Source of the DNA: Trichoplax adhaerens
Lineage: Eukaryota; Placozoa; Uniplacotomia; Trichoplacea; Trichoplacidae
Direction of reading: 5' to 3'
NCBI RefSeq assembly: GCF_000150275.1
Contig: NW_002060944.1
Span: 2,518,152-2,582,151 of the forward strand
Length of the DNA stretch: 64,000 nucleotides
The translations under genes were made by a program, and so were the position numbers. The notes beneath the pieces were generated by a model. It did no database searches and was not told where the DNA came from. It worked only from the letters and a program-made list of their open reading frames with translations. This document shows, piece after piece, positions 39,136 through 54,000 of the stretch (position 1 is its first letter; each line of letters opens with the position of its first letter).

Positions 39136-40914
39136 TTATAGATTACCTGGAACATGACCAGTATAGTGTGGCATAATGCCAGAAGTTTTTGGAAAGATAA
39201 CTCTCCCATCTCTAGCGCTTTTAATTTGCCTTGTTACTGTGATTGGTTTATGAGCCTCTGCGCTGCGCACTCGAGATTCGGTATGGAATTGCTTGGTTGC
39301 CACATGAGATGAAATCGGATATGATAGACCAATTATTTCCTTCTGACGAGGCACATAACCAGTATAGCCTGATTTATGGAATTTGTTGGGATCATCATCA
39401 TCCATGTAACTAATTGGAACGGTTTTAGCGATAGACTTGCTAGTTAGCTTAATCGAGATTGCTTCGATGGAATTTTGTAATTCTTTCTCTTTCACTGCAG
39501 TTAGACGCAGCTTAGGATGACGTTTTTGATTAACTTGGCCTAATGTATAGTTGCTTCTCAGTGACTGCGTTTGTTCTATATCGAAATCTGCGATCGCACT
39601 ATCGCAAGCAGTAGCATATCGTGCACCAAACTGTTTTTGTGACCTGGGCACAAATCCTAATACGAATAAAGTATGAACGATTACAGATTATTTTTACTTT
39701 TAACCGATAAATAAGATAACGGTCTTGTTGTGTTGATAAATTTCTAGCAACTATAACAAACCTGAATATCCTGGTATCATATGATGAACATATTTTTGAT
39801 TGCCGAAGCTTTGTTGTCTAGAGTTCACTATCTTCATAGCCTTAATTTCTTGAGATGTGGTCCAGCCGGTTGCTGTTTTTGTTACTTCTTCATTTGGTAG
39901 AGTATTTGTCAAAACACCTTGCTGGGATCGGTTGATCTTTGGGCTGGTTAAAATTTCATGTGTTGAAGCTCCATATGTCCTGCCGATTTCATATTTAAAT
40001 TGCGGACAGTAGCCACTATAACTGTTCAACAGTGATAGATCATATTATATTTATTAGAATATTGAAGTAATCGTTCCTATGTTTGAAAGCAATATTGGAT
40101 AGTATAAAATTGTAACTTAATATTTTTAGTTGGACTCTTATTTGTGTTTATTGAGAACATATTTGAAGTCATAACGATGATAAAAGAGACTTTATAGTAG
40201 TTCACCGTATGTTGCTAGACAGCTGTGATATTGTCTAAAAATTGTAAATATCTAGTATTTTACTTTAATTAAAGGTTATGCTATCTTGGAATCGAGTAAG
40301 CATCAAACAGTACGGTATAACTGAGCCAAGACAAGTATAGCATTGAACGGTTAATACTAACTAAAATACGCCCAGAATACTTATCAAAGCTACTGATATA
40401 ACATTTTCAATTTTAGTCAAGTTTTATTCCATAATTAGTTGATGTATACTATACTAACATAATGCAATTAAAAGATATCCACGTCGAAGGATACGTAGAT
40501 CGATTAATTAGTTGCTTATATCTTGTGAATTACTATTCGTATTTATTTTTCATGAAATTTAAGATCGGAAAAGAAATACATTTGGAATGTTTTTTTTTAT
40601 ATAGTTAATTTGGTGATAATTCTAGACCGTAGTTGTTGTAAACGTGTCAGTAAAAATGTGCCGAACTGATTAAAATCTGATTACGATTTAATCAAGATCC
40701 ACGTAAAGGACTCTCTTCAATTAAACTTTTTTTTTTCAGTTTACTCCTTAAAATGTCCTGTTGCCTTATATCACGATTAAGCAAATATCTAAGAATACTC
40801 TACACTTTTACTTCTAAATTAAAAATAAGATTAGCTTTTAAACTATTTCGTAAATGTTCATATTTACCCTGGGGTGTAGTAAGGTTCCGCGGTTGTTAGC
40901 TTTAATCTTCCCAT
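39136..40914 (-). CDS. CIMIP2B: Ciliary microtubule inner protein 2 (FAM166 family)
   Basis: Three exons on the minus strand: 40914-40868, 40021-39762 and 39656-39136, giving 275 residues, the length I recall for human CIMIP2B/FAM166B. The family hallmark is the repeated aromatic-Pro-Gly-Tyr-Ser/Thr-Gly motif. Here it occurs as YYTPGYSGYCPQFKYEIGRTYG near the N-terminus (crossing the first intron), IPGYSGFVP across the second intron, GYTGYVP in the middle and HYTGHVPG at the C-terminus. CIMIP2 proteins bind inside the doublet microtubules of motile cilia. The choice between A, B and C members is tentative. The ATG at 40914 is 1.04 kb from the divergent SCYL3 ATG, with repeat cluster C between them. 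Confidence 0.9.
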
Positions 40915-41104
40915 GTTGAACTTGTGTTTCTTAGCGTTTTATTGGAAACTAGAATTTTATTCACAAATACATTCTCAACTTAGTTAAGCATTGAACGATG
41001 ATGCACAGATAGTAAAATGAAAGTTTTGCCTATTAAAACACTATCTGTATCGATTACGACGATTCAGATTGTGGCGTCCGTTTCCATGGTAACTCGGGCA
41101 AGTG

Positions 41105-41850
41105 TACGTACTGTACAGTACATTGCTAAAGTGTGTTATACTGTACTGTACGGTACAATATAGTGCAGTACTGTACTAGACTGTAGCTCTAGTAATTGAT
41201 GGCTAGACCAGCGAATTAGATATCTCTTGCTTTAAGTATATCACGGTATGGAGAATTTTTTTGGCTTTGCTGGCGTCTAGGGCCAGGCTACAGAGGTGGA
41301 AAGAAGACTAATAATGAATTACTCCTCTAAAGCAAACATTCATTGGCATTCGTAATAGCAGAAAAGCACACCAACAGTAGAAATAATCCTTGGTAGAACC
41401 GTAGGTATTTTTAGCTCTTCTTACAATCAACTCTGACTCTGCTCACTTACATTATCTGATTTCTTAGACCCGTTTACTCACTCTACAGTCTACAGTATTC
41501 GCACCGTCATACTGTACTGTACTGTACACTGTACAGTACTGTACTGTATAACATTAATTCAAAATATTACAGAACAGTACTGTACTGTACTGTATATTAT
41601 CAATAACGCTGATCCGTGGTACAGAAACAGTACACTCATTAACTTGAATACAAAAAGAGAGACCTACAGTACTGTACAATGCCTACAATACAACATACTG
41701 TAGAGTACAGTGTATATACTGTACTATCTCCCTCTACTGTACCTCTATACTGTACAGTGTACTGTACTGTAACTACAGTACAATACTCTATACGATACAC
41801 TGTACACTATACTGTACAGTACTGTACAGTACCGTAATGTACGGTACTGT
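41105..41850. repeat. GTAC-palindrome repeat cluster C (divergent CIMIP2/SCYL3 promoter region)
   Basis: Two dense blocks (about 41105-41185 and 41500-41850) of TACTGTACAGTACTGTA-type units, separated by ordinary sequence. They fill much of the 1.04 kb between the CIMIP2 ATG at 40914 and the SCYL3 ATG at 41954. Confidence 0.85.
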
Positions 41851-41953
41851 AATCACTCTTAAATAATATCTTCTTCAATAATGCAATGTCGAGATTCACC
41901 ACCTCAAGGAAAATTTTCAATTAGCTACAAGTGCTTCAACCTAATGACAGCAT

Positions 41954-44900
41954 ATGGGAGCCGAAAATAGCATTTTAGATTCTTATAAACTATCAAAACC
42001 ATTGATCAAGCAAAAAAATAACGGTCAGCCATGGACAATTCGACCTGCACTGAATGATAAAGGCATCAAAGTTGCCGTATTTACACACGATCTTTCACTT
42101 GGATCCAGCAAGCCGCAAAACGGAATAGAAAATGCTACTAAGGTATTATATAGGTTTAAAGCAAATTGACACTAATTCCGAATAACTTCGATCATATTGA
42201 TTGACAACATTTTCTTCATTCAATTAAATATACCAGTAATTACAGGTTTATAAGTAATTGACGTGAATCGTATATGCGTTGTTTCAACATGGTTCTCGGT
42301 TTTGTAATTCTCACCATCTCAGGATCTTATTTAGTAGTAGGAGAGCAAAAAACTAAGAACCTTGCTGTAACTTTGAGTTCGTCCATAATAAAGGCATGCT
42401 TAGATTGATTGCTTGCTGATTTGTTCTACAAGTTGATATGATGACTAATAAACGTGTGATCATGCACTATTGAAGTTGTATTTGCTGTCAGAGGCCTGAA
42501 GCTGTATAGCAAATTGATTGCGTGCTACATCATTGATCTCTTTCTTTTGTCATGATTGCTAACATTAAATTTAAAATTTATTACAAGACATTTCGCTATC
42601 ATTCTTTTAGCAGGGATTTCTCCATAAAAAATCCATTTTATATGGACTTTTTCATCGTGAAACCCCTGCTTTTAGTAGTCCCTGTCTGTACTGTACTCAT
42701 TAGACAGAGTTTGTACTATTGATTGTACTGATTGGACAGTGTCATTTATGATGAATGATTGGATTGATTTCGCGACAATTCTAAATATTGCAAGTCGTAT
42801 GCTAACCGATACTTCATTTGTTAGCAACTTAAGCTGCTGCGCCATCCATTCATCCTAAAATATTATGAATCCTATGCCAGCCAAACCGAAATAGCCTTAG
42901 TTACAGAATATGTTAAGCCGTTAGAACTAGTCGTTGACGAATTTGAGCCCGATGAAATTATTGTAGGACTATATGAAATCGTGCAAGCCTTGTCTTTCCT
43001 TCACGATCGAGTAAACTAATCTTCATTTTTACTATATTTGCTTATCAAAAAAATTGATGTTAAGTGTTTGTTGCACCTTCCCTTTAAATTATTATATGTA
43101 TGTACATGTAGGGTCTTACAGCACATAATAATATCGCAAAGTCGGCAATATACGTTAGTCAAAGTGATGGATGTTGGAAACTTGGAGGGATGGAATATAC
43201 GCGATCGTATCGTAACATTAACGCTGAGGTGAGATACTGTATTTAAGGGTCTTTCAAATGATGCTGCTAATCTAGAAGGTCAAACATAAAGTACCCATTT
43301 TTTATTCATCCAGTGTGTTATACGTCACTAATTCATATTGCACTGTAGTGATACATTAAAATGAGCCTGCTAAAATAGTACACTTCTTTCAATTTGTATA
43401 TATATTTATATAGTTCTTACGCCAGACAACAAAATACCGTTGCTCAGATGCGATATCACCTGAAGAAAAGGTAATACAGACAAATGTAGGATTTAGTATG
43501 CTATTTCGTAACATTTGCAGTCGTACGCAAATTAGCATGGTTATTTCACACATTATGTGGGCCTAATAATGTAATTTCTTTTGATAGTCTGGTAAGTTTG
43601 ATCCACCACTCTCTTCCAGCCAAAGTCGTGATGTTTACGCGTTTGGTAGGCTAGTCATGTCATTAAAAGAGAAATTTGAAATTGAGAATGGTACGTAATA
43701 GCGTATAATTGAAATACATAACAGTTGCTTGAATTCAAATCGATGTATGGCATACACTGTTCTATTTATCTAGATAATGTATATTTCGACAAAAATTCTT
43801 TTCAGATGAAGTAGTACAACGGTTTACGAACCGGATATCTGAGCAATGTTTAATCGACGATCCTAAGGTTAAATGAAAATTATAATTTTCTACAGTTGAC
43901 TTATCAAACTTGGAATGAATTAGTTGTTACTAAAATGTCTGTACAATGTATAGTTGCGATCGAAATTTGGTCAATTGATGAAAGAAGAAATATTTACGTT
44001 AGTATTCAATGTCTGAGATCATTTCTAGTCCACTGTTGTAATTTTGTTGTTGCTTCTTCTATTTGCTCTTATAGGGAAAATGATTTATTAGATCTTGTTA
44101 CTTTCTTAAATAATATAACACTTAAATCGAATATCGAGAAACAGGAATTCTTTAGGTACTAATTACCTTCATATATCAGCAGAGTGATTACTTATGTAAT
44201 AGTACAGTTGTATTTATGCAATTAAATTTTATTTCCAGATACTTAGCTAAGCGATTGCGACGTTACCGTTCCGCAACCATCGTACGAAGGTTACTGAAAA
44301 TGTTATTGTCAAGATTTGCCTTAGCGGAACCGTTTGCTTCGGTTCATTTTTTTCCCCACTTGTTTGCGCCTCGCGAAAGTAGGATAGAATTTGTGATTAG
44401 AAAAGTACATCGTCAATTTAAATTTTTAAAATAACTATTACTTTGCTTAGATCACAATCATAGCAAAGATTTTATTGACGGAAAAATTAATCCGATCATA
44501 ACTATGGATTTATTTAAGTAATGCTATTATTTGTGAATAGATGGTGGCTAAGAATCATGTTTCTATCAGCTGAAAGTTGTATTTCCGATATTTATATTAC
44601 AGGGAAGAAGTAATTCCGATCATTGTCAAATTATTTAAAGTTAGGCATAAGCACGTCCGGCTATTAATTTTAGATCGTTTTAATACTTACATCAACTATT
44701 TTAACAAACAACAATTACAAAAGGAAGTTCTTCCCAAGGTTGCTCATTTTCTGCCATAAAATATTAGTAACTATAAAATCTGAATTGTGATGTTCTATTC
44801 GTGCTCAGATTCTTCAGGGTTTAAGAGATATAGATAATGAAATCGTTGCAGCTACATTTAGGGCTATGGCTGACTGTGTCCTTGTGCTTGGAGCTGAAAA

Positions 44901-46701
44901 TGTGGTTGGAACCGCCGACCGAAGAACTATCTTTAAAGAAGGTCAACCTGATGTAAGTATAGTTGACCAGTTATGGATAGGTGATATCTTCTTGGCATGA
45001 GAAATGCTTACTATTGTTTTATCCAGTTTCAGAAGCCGTTGGATAGGCCACTAGCACGTAAATATAAGATTGTTGTTAAATGTTGTAAATGAATGTTTAT
45101 GCTGCTGTAAACAAATGTAATTTTTGTCTTGTTGGTAGTATACATAATTTGTATGTTTCTATGGTATTGAATTAGTTTCACCTCAGGAGAGTTTTTCGTC
45201 ATATGAAGTTTCTCCAAGCACAAACTATCATATCATTCAAAAGATGATCGATAATGCCAGTATAACAAGTGACGATACTCATGACGATCCAGTGGAAATT
45301 ATGGAACGTTCAAGCACTAAAAATGTATTTGATACAAAATTAAATTATGAGAAATCGATGGGAGACAAAACTAATAGCAATATAAGGGGTGATTCTCCTG
45401 AAATGAAAAAGAAACTTGACAGAGAACGACGACGTGAAGAGAATCGTAAACGTAATGAAGAAAAAAAAAGGCAACGTGATTTGTTAAAATCTGGGAAAAA
45501 AACAGGTATAAGTGCTGTTGTTATGGTTATAGAGGAACCTTTTATTTTGTAGGCAGCTTCTTATTTTACAATCTTTCGTTAGATCTATTGCTGAAGTGTA
45601 ATTACTCGATTTAGGTATGGAAATAACGGGAATGGAGCACGCTGCTTCAGTTGCAGGCGAAGATGATCACTTACCACTTGAGACACCACAGAAAATCGTA
45701 AACGATATTCATAACACCACTATTGATCAAAAAGTGGACGTTATTTCCGAGTCAGCATCGATTAATGAGAATGATGGAAATAGACATGTTGAGGAGGATG
45801 CGTGGTCAAACGACAATTGGGAGTATTTTGGAAAGCCTAATGAGACTGATGAATGTAGCACCACCTCTTCACCCGAGACAACTACTATGCCTGAATCGAA
45901 TGAAGATTATCTTAAAAAAGTGAAAACTCTACAAACTGAGAAATCGTCCTTGAACGATAACATGGCAGAAGTTCGTAAAAACTTGTCTGATAGCGTGACA
46001 CTATCTGGCAATGGAGTGGACAATAACAGTAGTCGATTTTCTACAATGCCTAACAAAGATATTTTATTGCCTAATGAAATTAAGGCAACTGAAAGTAGAA
46101 CTTCAATATCCTCAATATCGGAAGCGGTTCATGACTCTGCAGCTGGTTCTACTACTGGTAGTGTTAAGACTGAGCTAGTAGAGCCCAGAAATAATCAGGC
46201 TGAAAATGGTTGGCAAACTTGGAACGCATCCCAGCCATCATCCCCTACGCTATCGACTTCCAGTTCAAATACATCTAAGAACACGCCTTCGTTAAAAAAG
46301 TTGAAAAAAACAAATAAGGTGGAGACATTGGGCCATGAATTTGATATTCAAATAAAATCTGTAGATCCTACAGAAGAGATAGATTTTTTTGCAGACATGC
46401 TGCCTGTGTATACTGCTCCAGAAAAAAGTGTCGAAATCAAAAGTAGACATAAACAGAGCTCAAAATCCGATAGCAAATCTTTATTTTCGATTCGGGATAG
46501 CACAAATGATAGCGGCATGGTTAGTGGATGATTGTTTGACTAACACATGTACTTACATTGTTCTAAATTTCCAGTTTCAATTCTAAATACGTTATCTGAG
46601 GCATTAAAAGTTTTAACATTTTATGGCAGGGTACGTCTGGTTGGGATGATGAATGGGAAGACAGTGCAGCAAAGATTTGCGAGGACTCAACGCAGGCATA
46701 A
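41954..46701 (+). CDS. SCYL3: SCY1-like pseudokinase 3 (PACE-1)
   Basis: Fifteen exons: 41954-42142, 42825-43010, 43112-43228, 43414-43470, 43588-43690, 43806-43867, 44003-44034, 44075-44155, 44239-44404, 44577-44738, 44809-44952, 45033-45057, 45176-45505, 45615-46519 and 46630-46701; 876 residues. The start MGAENSILDSY matches the myristoylated SCYL3 N-terminus. The kinase fold is catalytically dead: the HRD site reads AHNN and the DFG site reads LGG. HEAT-like helices follow (LLKMLLSRFALAEPF, REEVIPIIVKLF, GLRDIDNEIVAA). The C-terminal part is long and Ser/Thr-rich, with a basic EER-rich stretch in exon 13 like that of SCYL1. It then has HEFDIQIK...DFFADMLP, shared with the SCYL3 C-terminus, and a Trp/acidic end (GWDDEWED). 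SCYL3 binds ezrin and works in Golgi transport and cell adhesion. Exon 7 and the acceptor of exon 10 are the weakest joins. Confidence 0.9.
42611..42668. mobile_element. 58-bp foldback MITE-like element in SCYL3 intron 1
   Basis: The element starts CAGGGATTTC and ends with the near-exact complement GAAACCCCTG. The whole unit folds back on itself with arms of about 25 bp and a short AT loop. It is flanked by an identical 7-bp direct repeat CTTTTAG at 42604-42610 and 42669-42675. Termini of the form CAGGG...CCCTG resemble hAT-type elements, whose target duplications are usually 8 bp. It is too short to encode anything. Confidence 0.6.
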
Positions 46702-48073
46702 ATCTTTCATTATATAAATTTATAAATTTGTTACATGAATTGGATAATGTATCGTTAGTAACGCTTCTATATGTATTCAGTACTGACAGTAGCTGATTTC
46801 AATAGTGCTGATTTTATTCTGTCTTATTCACTAGTTACAAGTGCCCTTAGCACTGGTGTAAAGAATTGCTATAAAATGCGCATATACGAGTAAACATGAT
46901 GCTAACAATCTTAAAGATAATTGCATTCACCGATGCGCGTTTTAAATTTTTGTCAGCTTTGTACTTGACTATTTTACTATTTGCTAGCTTATGATCATTT
47001 TCATTTTATTATCAATTTTAATCAGGTACAACTAGCGAGTCTATGATAACACTTCGTCTACTGTACGTACAGTATAGGTATTAATGAAATGGGCCAGCGT
47101 TACTATATTGACTGACACAATATTTGATTGTATCTTACTACAATATTTATTTCACGTCGCATCTAAAGTTATTTTTCTAACCCCTAAGCTACTACTTGTT
47201 TCCTACTTAAGAAGCTGCATTAGTGGATGTATAAAACATGTTGCTAGAATACATTTCTAACTAAAGACCCGATGTTTCATTAGAAGTTTTATATTCCTAG
47301 AATTACAAGTAATTTTAAGTTAGAAATTTATTTTACTTTAAACTTCTGATTCATTGAGGTGCGTTAATTTCGTAAGCCAAATTTAAGCCTATTAGTTGAT
47401 GATTTTTTTGCTTGAAATCTTCTATTACTATTGTTACTTTGATCAATTGAGGTAAAATGATCATTATACCAAAATATTCTACAGCAAGTCAATACGTTAA
47501 ATTGCTCTGTACAGGATGATCGTTTTAACTATTTCTATTACTATATACGTATATGTGTACGCGTATATGCATTGCAAAAGGTAAATGAAAAAGATTAAAA
47601 TAATGTAAAATTTATTGGTTGCACATGGTCAACTACATTTTTCTGCAACAATAATTTTAAAATTATTAATTACAGTTCATAAAATATAAGGACATAGCTT
47701 TTGCGGAATAAAATCATTGCTCTTTCGAGCAATTGCACAAAATTGTAACATTATAATGGAATAAGAATTTGTATGATGTATAGAAGGATGTAATAAACGA
47801 TGAAGAAAGCTCATTCGGACTTTGTAAATAAACTGATGTTAACATCAAAGTTATTTTTCCAGGGATCACAATTTTTGTTAACGTGTGTCGGGACGGGACT
47901 ACTGCATATTCCGTTTTGAACAATTAAGGGTTTGATATAAGTCATGACGTAATAACTACTACGTTGTTTGAGTATTCGGTTTAAATTTTAATCAAATACA
48001 AGGCTGTTTCTTAAGAAAAGATTTTAAGATAGAAGATAAGTAATGTACAAAAAAAGTTCTTGAAGAATCCATA
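46702..48073. other. Convergent intergenic region between SCYL3 and CCDC18 3' ends
   Basis: AT-rich, with no recognised exon. One isolated palindrome unit (CTGTACGTACAGTATAGG) occurs near 47060; there is no cluster. Confidence 0.5.
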
Positions 48074-51000
48074 TCAATTTCGATACCAAGACTGGGGTGA
48101 CGGTGAAGCCTTTCTTAAAGCAGCAATTCGACTTCGATGATGCTCTAGTTGGTTTCTAAGCGTATTAATGCTAAAAGAGTTACTACGAGATAGCGATTGC
48201 TCTGCTACATCTGAAGACTGAACATCACTTTCTAGCATGCTATCAGGATTTGTTAATGATCGACTTCTACTTTCGTCAATCATTACATCGGAGTCGAGAT
48301 CGTCATCATGACGACTAGTCATGATTAATTCAGGTACTTGGGCTTTTGTAGTTAAGGAACAGCTATCGATAGCATTACCAAGTTGTTGTCCAATTACCTC
48401 AGCATTTGATTTGTTATCATCACTATTTTTTTGAATATTAGTGCCGAAACTATTACTTGAATTATAGCTTATTATTGGGGCTTCATTATCATCACGATAA
48501 CTTAATTGTTGTATATCAGGAGGGATTCCGTCTTGTCGTTCAATGTTGTCGCTGATGGTATTGCCATCCTATTTATAGGATAGTTAAGCCGTTGAGATTG
48601 ATCTTTAGCTCGATTACTTAGTGCTCCGTAAACAATCGTAGATGGAGTATTAACTCCTACCTTATCAACGTCATTGTTGGAACTTCTACCGTGAATAGCG
48701 TACCGATTCATGTCTTCCTCTCCTTCTTGTTGCGGCTGAAATTTGTCACGATCAATATTTCCTTCATCATCTTCAACTAAGGAGTAATTAGGCTGCTGTT
48801 GGTACACATTGCTGGTTGGTGTTGTATAACTTTGATCTATTGCACATTGATCATTGACGTTATTGCTCTTAGGATGAGCCAAATTGATTTCTGCACGTTG
48901 ATAGCCTGATAATTGAGATCCTAGTCTAGCTAATTCAGCCTCCTTAATTACTAATGCTTCGTGGGATGTACTAACGGTATCATGCTGTATTTTTAGCTCA
49001 TAGCTTAATTGAGAAACTTGTCGGCGTAAATGATCTACTTCATCACTATGTTCTTGTTCTACTTCTTGTAGTCGTTGGACCTGCTGGCGTAAATTTGTAG
49101 CCATTTGTTCGCGTGATGATAAAATATGAGCATGGTTTTCTTGTAAGCGATTAATCTATATAGTGAGAAAATAAAGTAATCAATCCTATCGTTTTAGGTA
49201 ATAGCAAGCAAAAGCTACTGTTTATTTTTAAGATAAGCTCTGTAAAGGAGTTTTAAATAGTTCTAAGTTTCAGGAAAACATTTATACCATGTTTATACTT
49301 TATAAACAGTAATTAAGCTAAATTTGTTCTATGATTTTAGTACATTACTCATTAAACAATTGATTAATCACTAATTATAAAAAATGTAGACTGTAGTTCA
49401 TTTTTTGTGATTTTATACTGTTATCTAAAGCATTGACTTTTAGAAAATATATCGTATTATTTAGTTGTCTACGTCTTGACATCAGGTGAAAGTATAAATT
49501 ATTAGCTACGCCTACTAGAGCAGATCACTAGTTTTACTGAATATACTTGACTATTGAATACTTATTAGCCATCAGAATTACAACACAATACATTTATAAC
49601 TATCGCCTTATATTAAATCTGAGAAGATGCAATAAATAGTCACGTATCAGTTTCTAATCATTTGATTTTAACTATAGATAACTACCTCTTGCTCATGCTG
49701 TTCTTGACGGATTTCTTGCTGCTTCTGCATTCGTCTTATTTCTTGAATGCATTGTCGTTCATAGTCCTCCTCACGTTGACGAGATGCGCCAACTTCTTCG
49801 GCTAAACGGGCAGCATCGGCTTCTTTAGATGCTAACATCACCCTTAACTCGTCTAATTCTTGGCAAGCTATGTCTCTTTCGTGTTCCAGTAGTTTTTGTA
49901 AGCGTCGACACTCGTCTGCTTCATCACCCTATTACATAATTATGAATGAGATACCATATACAATTTATTAGATATTCTTAATTTGTTACTTGTTTGTGCT
50001 CGCTTTTATTCTGATAAATACATCATCCGATCCCAACTGATGATGGATCGAGTATATTCTAAACATTTTTAATAGTACCCTTACTAAATATTTTGTGCGT
50101 TTACCTGAATTCTAAGCTGCTCTTTGGTTAATCTCAATTGCTGATTTATTTCGGTCATTAATTTTTGTTGCTCGTCAATTTGGTACTCTGCATGTTTATT
50201 AGTTTGTTCCAATTCAACTATAATGGCTACCTTATTTTGCAGTTCAATGTGATGCTGTTGATAGACTTGTTCCAATTGCTGATAGCGTGATATTTGTGTA
50301 TTATAATCATTTTGATTCTCTCTTAATTCTAGTTCTAATTCACGAATTTGTTGCCCTTTACGATCAATTTCACTTTGATGCTGTTGTACTAAATGTTCTA
50401 ATTGTTTATTTTGTTGCTTAATTTCACTTAAGTGCTCCTTAAATGAAGTATCCAGCATTGAAACTTGGCTGCTGCGTTGCTTTAATTGTGTTTGCTGTGT
50501 TTTCAGCATTGCTTCTAGTTCCATAACCCTTTCATGATCTAATTTAGCTTGTGTTGTTGTTTTATTTAATTCTAAATCTTTCTGCAGTAATTTCGATTGC
50601 AAATCACTGATAGTTGATTCGGTTTCTTTTATCTATCACATTAAGAAATTAAAAAATGTTAACAAATAGATTAATGCTTAGCTGCTGCTTTGGGTTAAAT
50701 GCCTTACTTTAAAATATAGAAATATAGAAATATGTTTAATAGTAAGAGTATCCGACGCTATAAATTTATTTCAAAACTCTTTCTATTTTAAATAGATTTT
50801 ACTACCCTTTCTGTGCAATTATATTAATAGAGCATTTCAACAAAAATTTATCATAGTATGAAGTGTCTTCTGATTTAGTCCAACAATTAAGTATTTATTA
50901 GTAAAAGCTTTCACCGAAATACCTCAGCTTGGTATTTGAGAACCTTTGTTTCAGTTTCAATCAAATTCTTTTGCGTTTGTTGAAGAGAATCTTCCGTTAA

Positions 51001-54000
51001 TTTTAAGTTATTATCGGCTGTCATTTTTTGAGCGTGAAATCTTTCTAATTCTAATTCTTTTTGGTGGATCGTTGTCTCTAGATCTTGTATTTGCAAAGAT
51101 TTTTGCTGTAATTGTGACTGACGTTGATTTAGTGTTTCATTTAAATGATGTGAATCTTCATCTTGTTTCTTTCGCTGGGAACATAGCTGACGTATTTCAC
51201 TTTGCAAGTTTTCAATCTAAAATAATATTAACAGTTAAATAATCCCTCATTTTCTTCTATCAGGTAGCATGATGGTCATATAAGCATGATCTAAGCGTAA
51301 TGGAAATATTAATTCTATGCCTAACATAATACTGGTTTATAAGCTGTGTATAATTTTCGTTTTACAAAATAATAGAATACAAAAAAGGCACTTTTACTTC
51401 AACATGATACCAAATAATACATAGTACATCTAATTCTCTTTGATTCGCCGTAGCACTGATATGAAGACGATTGAGCAAACCTAAATGCATTTGACTTCTC
51501 TAATTGGATAGTATTGCTGAACGTGACGCTCTAAATTTTATTCAGTAATCGTGCAAAACTTATGCAGTGATTAAATGTTTAGATAATATATATATCCGTT
51601 CATTTTTGCTTTTCTACATGATTTAAAGTGTAAAGCATATTTACTTGATCTTTATAAAGCTTCGATTCCGTCTGTAACTTCAATAAATTTTCATTTAGAG
51701 AATCATTTCTGGCTTGTTTTTCAGCAATTTGGCTATTTAGTTGTTTTAACCTCATATCAAGACTGAAAATAATTATGGAAACGTTATTCATTAGCAAAAT
51801 TTGCCACCAGCCAATCCATAACGCGATAAGCAGTAGTTTATGAAATTTATAGTTAAAATATAAAATAGCATAGGTGCTTTTTCGTTGTAATTTACCTGTG
51901 ACATTCTTGACTATAGCTATTTATATCAGCAGAGCTGGTTTGTTCAATGTTTGCCAATTGCCATTGAAGTTGGATTTGACTTTCTTCTAACTCGGCAATC
52001 CGCTGCGTGCTTTGTTCCAGCATTTTTTGTCTCTTAGTAACAGTCTCTTTCAATTCCGCAATTTCATCAGCTTGTTGATGTAATTCCGATCTCGATGTAG
52101 ATAAAACTTGCTCTAATTGATCGATTTGCTCCTGTTTCGATTTCTGCTGCAGACCATAATGATCTTGATTCTGCTGAAGTTGTTGCGTTAACTGAACGAT
52201 CTGCTGCTGCTGAATTGTCAATTGTTGCTGTAATTGCTCGGCACGATTTTGTTCTTGCAGTAACTGATCTTCGACAAGTTTTAAATCGATATCCTGGCGG
52301 TTTGCTTGACTTAGCTTTTCAGTAACTTCTGCATTAACTTGCGTCATATTTGTTTTCAGTTGTTGAAATAACGATGTTTTCTCTTCCAATTCGTGACTAG
52401 TAGTATCGAATTGCTGATTTAAATATGAAATTTGATCGTCTTTTAGTTGAATGGTTTGCCGTGATTTATTTAATTCCTCTTCCAGTGTTTCAAGTTGATG
52501 ATTATAGTGATTTTGTAGCTGCTCTAGCGATTCTCGAATCTCTTTTTCTCTTTCCGTAACTTGCTCCATAACTTTTATCTTTTGCTGCTGTTCATTTTCT
52601 AGTTCTGCTTGTAATGAAGCTATTTGTTGTTGGTAATCATGACTACCAGACGTGGTTTTATCTAATTGTTGATCCAAAAGCGCAATTTGATTGGATCTCT
52701 GACGTAAATCATGTTGCAGTTCATGCAAATTTTCAACTTTTTTCTCGTATTCACAACGAATATCTTCACATTCATGGTCCTTCTCAGCTAATTGACTTTC
52801 CAGGGAGGTTACCAAAATCTTTTGTTCACCTAATTTCTTCTTTAGTTTAGCTATTTCGTTGGCTTGCCTAATCGAATTAAGTAGGTGGTATCGTTTACTA
52901 ATTGATAGCGACATGTAAATTATCTATTATCTAAAGTAAACTTTCAGATGCCACTTCAATCCCGTATATTGTAGAATTAATATTAGATCAAAAGGATTCT
53001 TAAAGGAATAAATAAACTATATTCATTCAAGCAATTCGGATATTAGCCGTTATTGCAAACAAGAAGAGTAGTAGTAAATCAAATCTCGAGTATTTATGAG
53101 CAATAATATGCAGATATCATACGGTATAAAGCTTATTGAATTATCTGAAATTATGCTGTTAGCTTTAAATTTGTAAATACTACAGTGTACAATAGGCAAA
53201 TAAAGATTCAACCAAATTACTTCCTTGATAATCGCTCATCTTATTTCAGAATACCTTAGACTCATTTTATCGATTGTAACTAAATATTAAACTTATGATG
53301 TATATATTTTCGTATGATAAATTATCGGCAGGAAAGAAACATTCTCGTGGTAGAATCGTAGAGTATCGGTCGAAATTTGACATTCAAGTTATTATAGTAA
53401 ATACTCTAATCTATTTATATATTTGATATCATCGTTTGGGATACAGTAACTCACATTATAAGGACATTATAAAATTACTGTATATGCGTATAAATATAAT
53501 TCAATAATCGGATAATTCTATAAAACATTAAAATTAATGACAGTAATAATCCATTATACGAGTACAATAAGTCAAGGTGTAAATTCATTGGTAGTAAATT
53601 TATAAAAATCGTTTACGGTGCAGGTATGCCTTTAGCATAAAACATTTACGGTGCGCTTGCCGTTGGAAACGTTCTCATATAATATTGTTTAGCTTTTATT
53701 TCGTTGTTGAAATCTAGCTATTGTTATTACTAGTAATATTACTATTAAAGAATATAACAACGATCATAAACTTACATTTCTTGCTCTTCATCCATTTGTG
53801 TCAACATCGTCTCTAACTGTTTACGATCGGCAGTTTTATATTTATCTATAGCATCAGATAGCTCGCTTCTTAATGGGCCTTTATGAGGTGATACATGAGG
53901 GCTAAGACCATGCTGAAGTTGCTGTTGTAACTGTTGAATATCTGCATCCTTTTGTGCTAATTGCATGCGCAATTCTGCAACTATCGAGCGTGTAGATGGG

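Noticed and set aside
50946-51242. Plus-strand open frame of 98 codons
   Set aside because: Antisense shadow of a CCDC18 coiled-coil exon.
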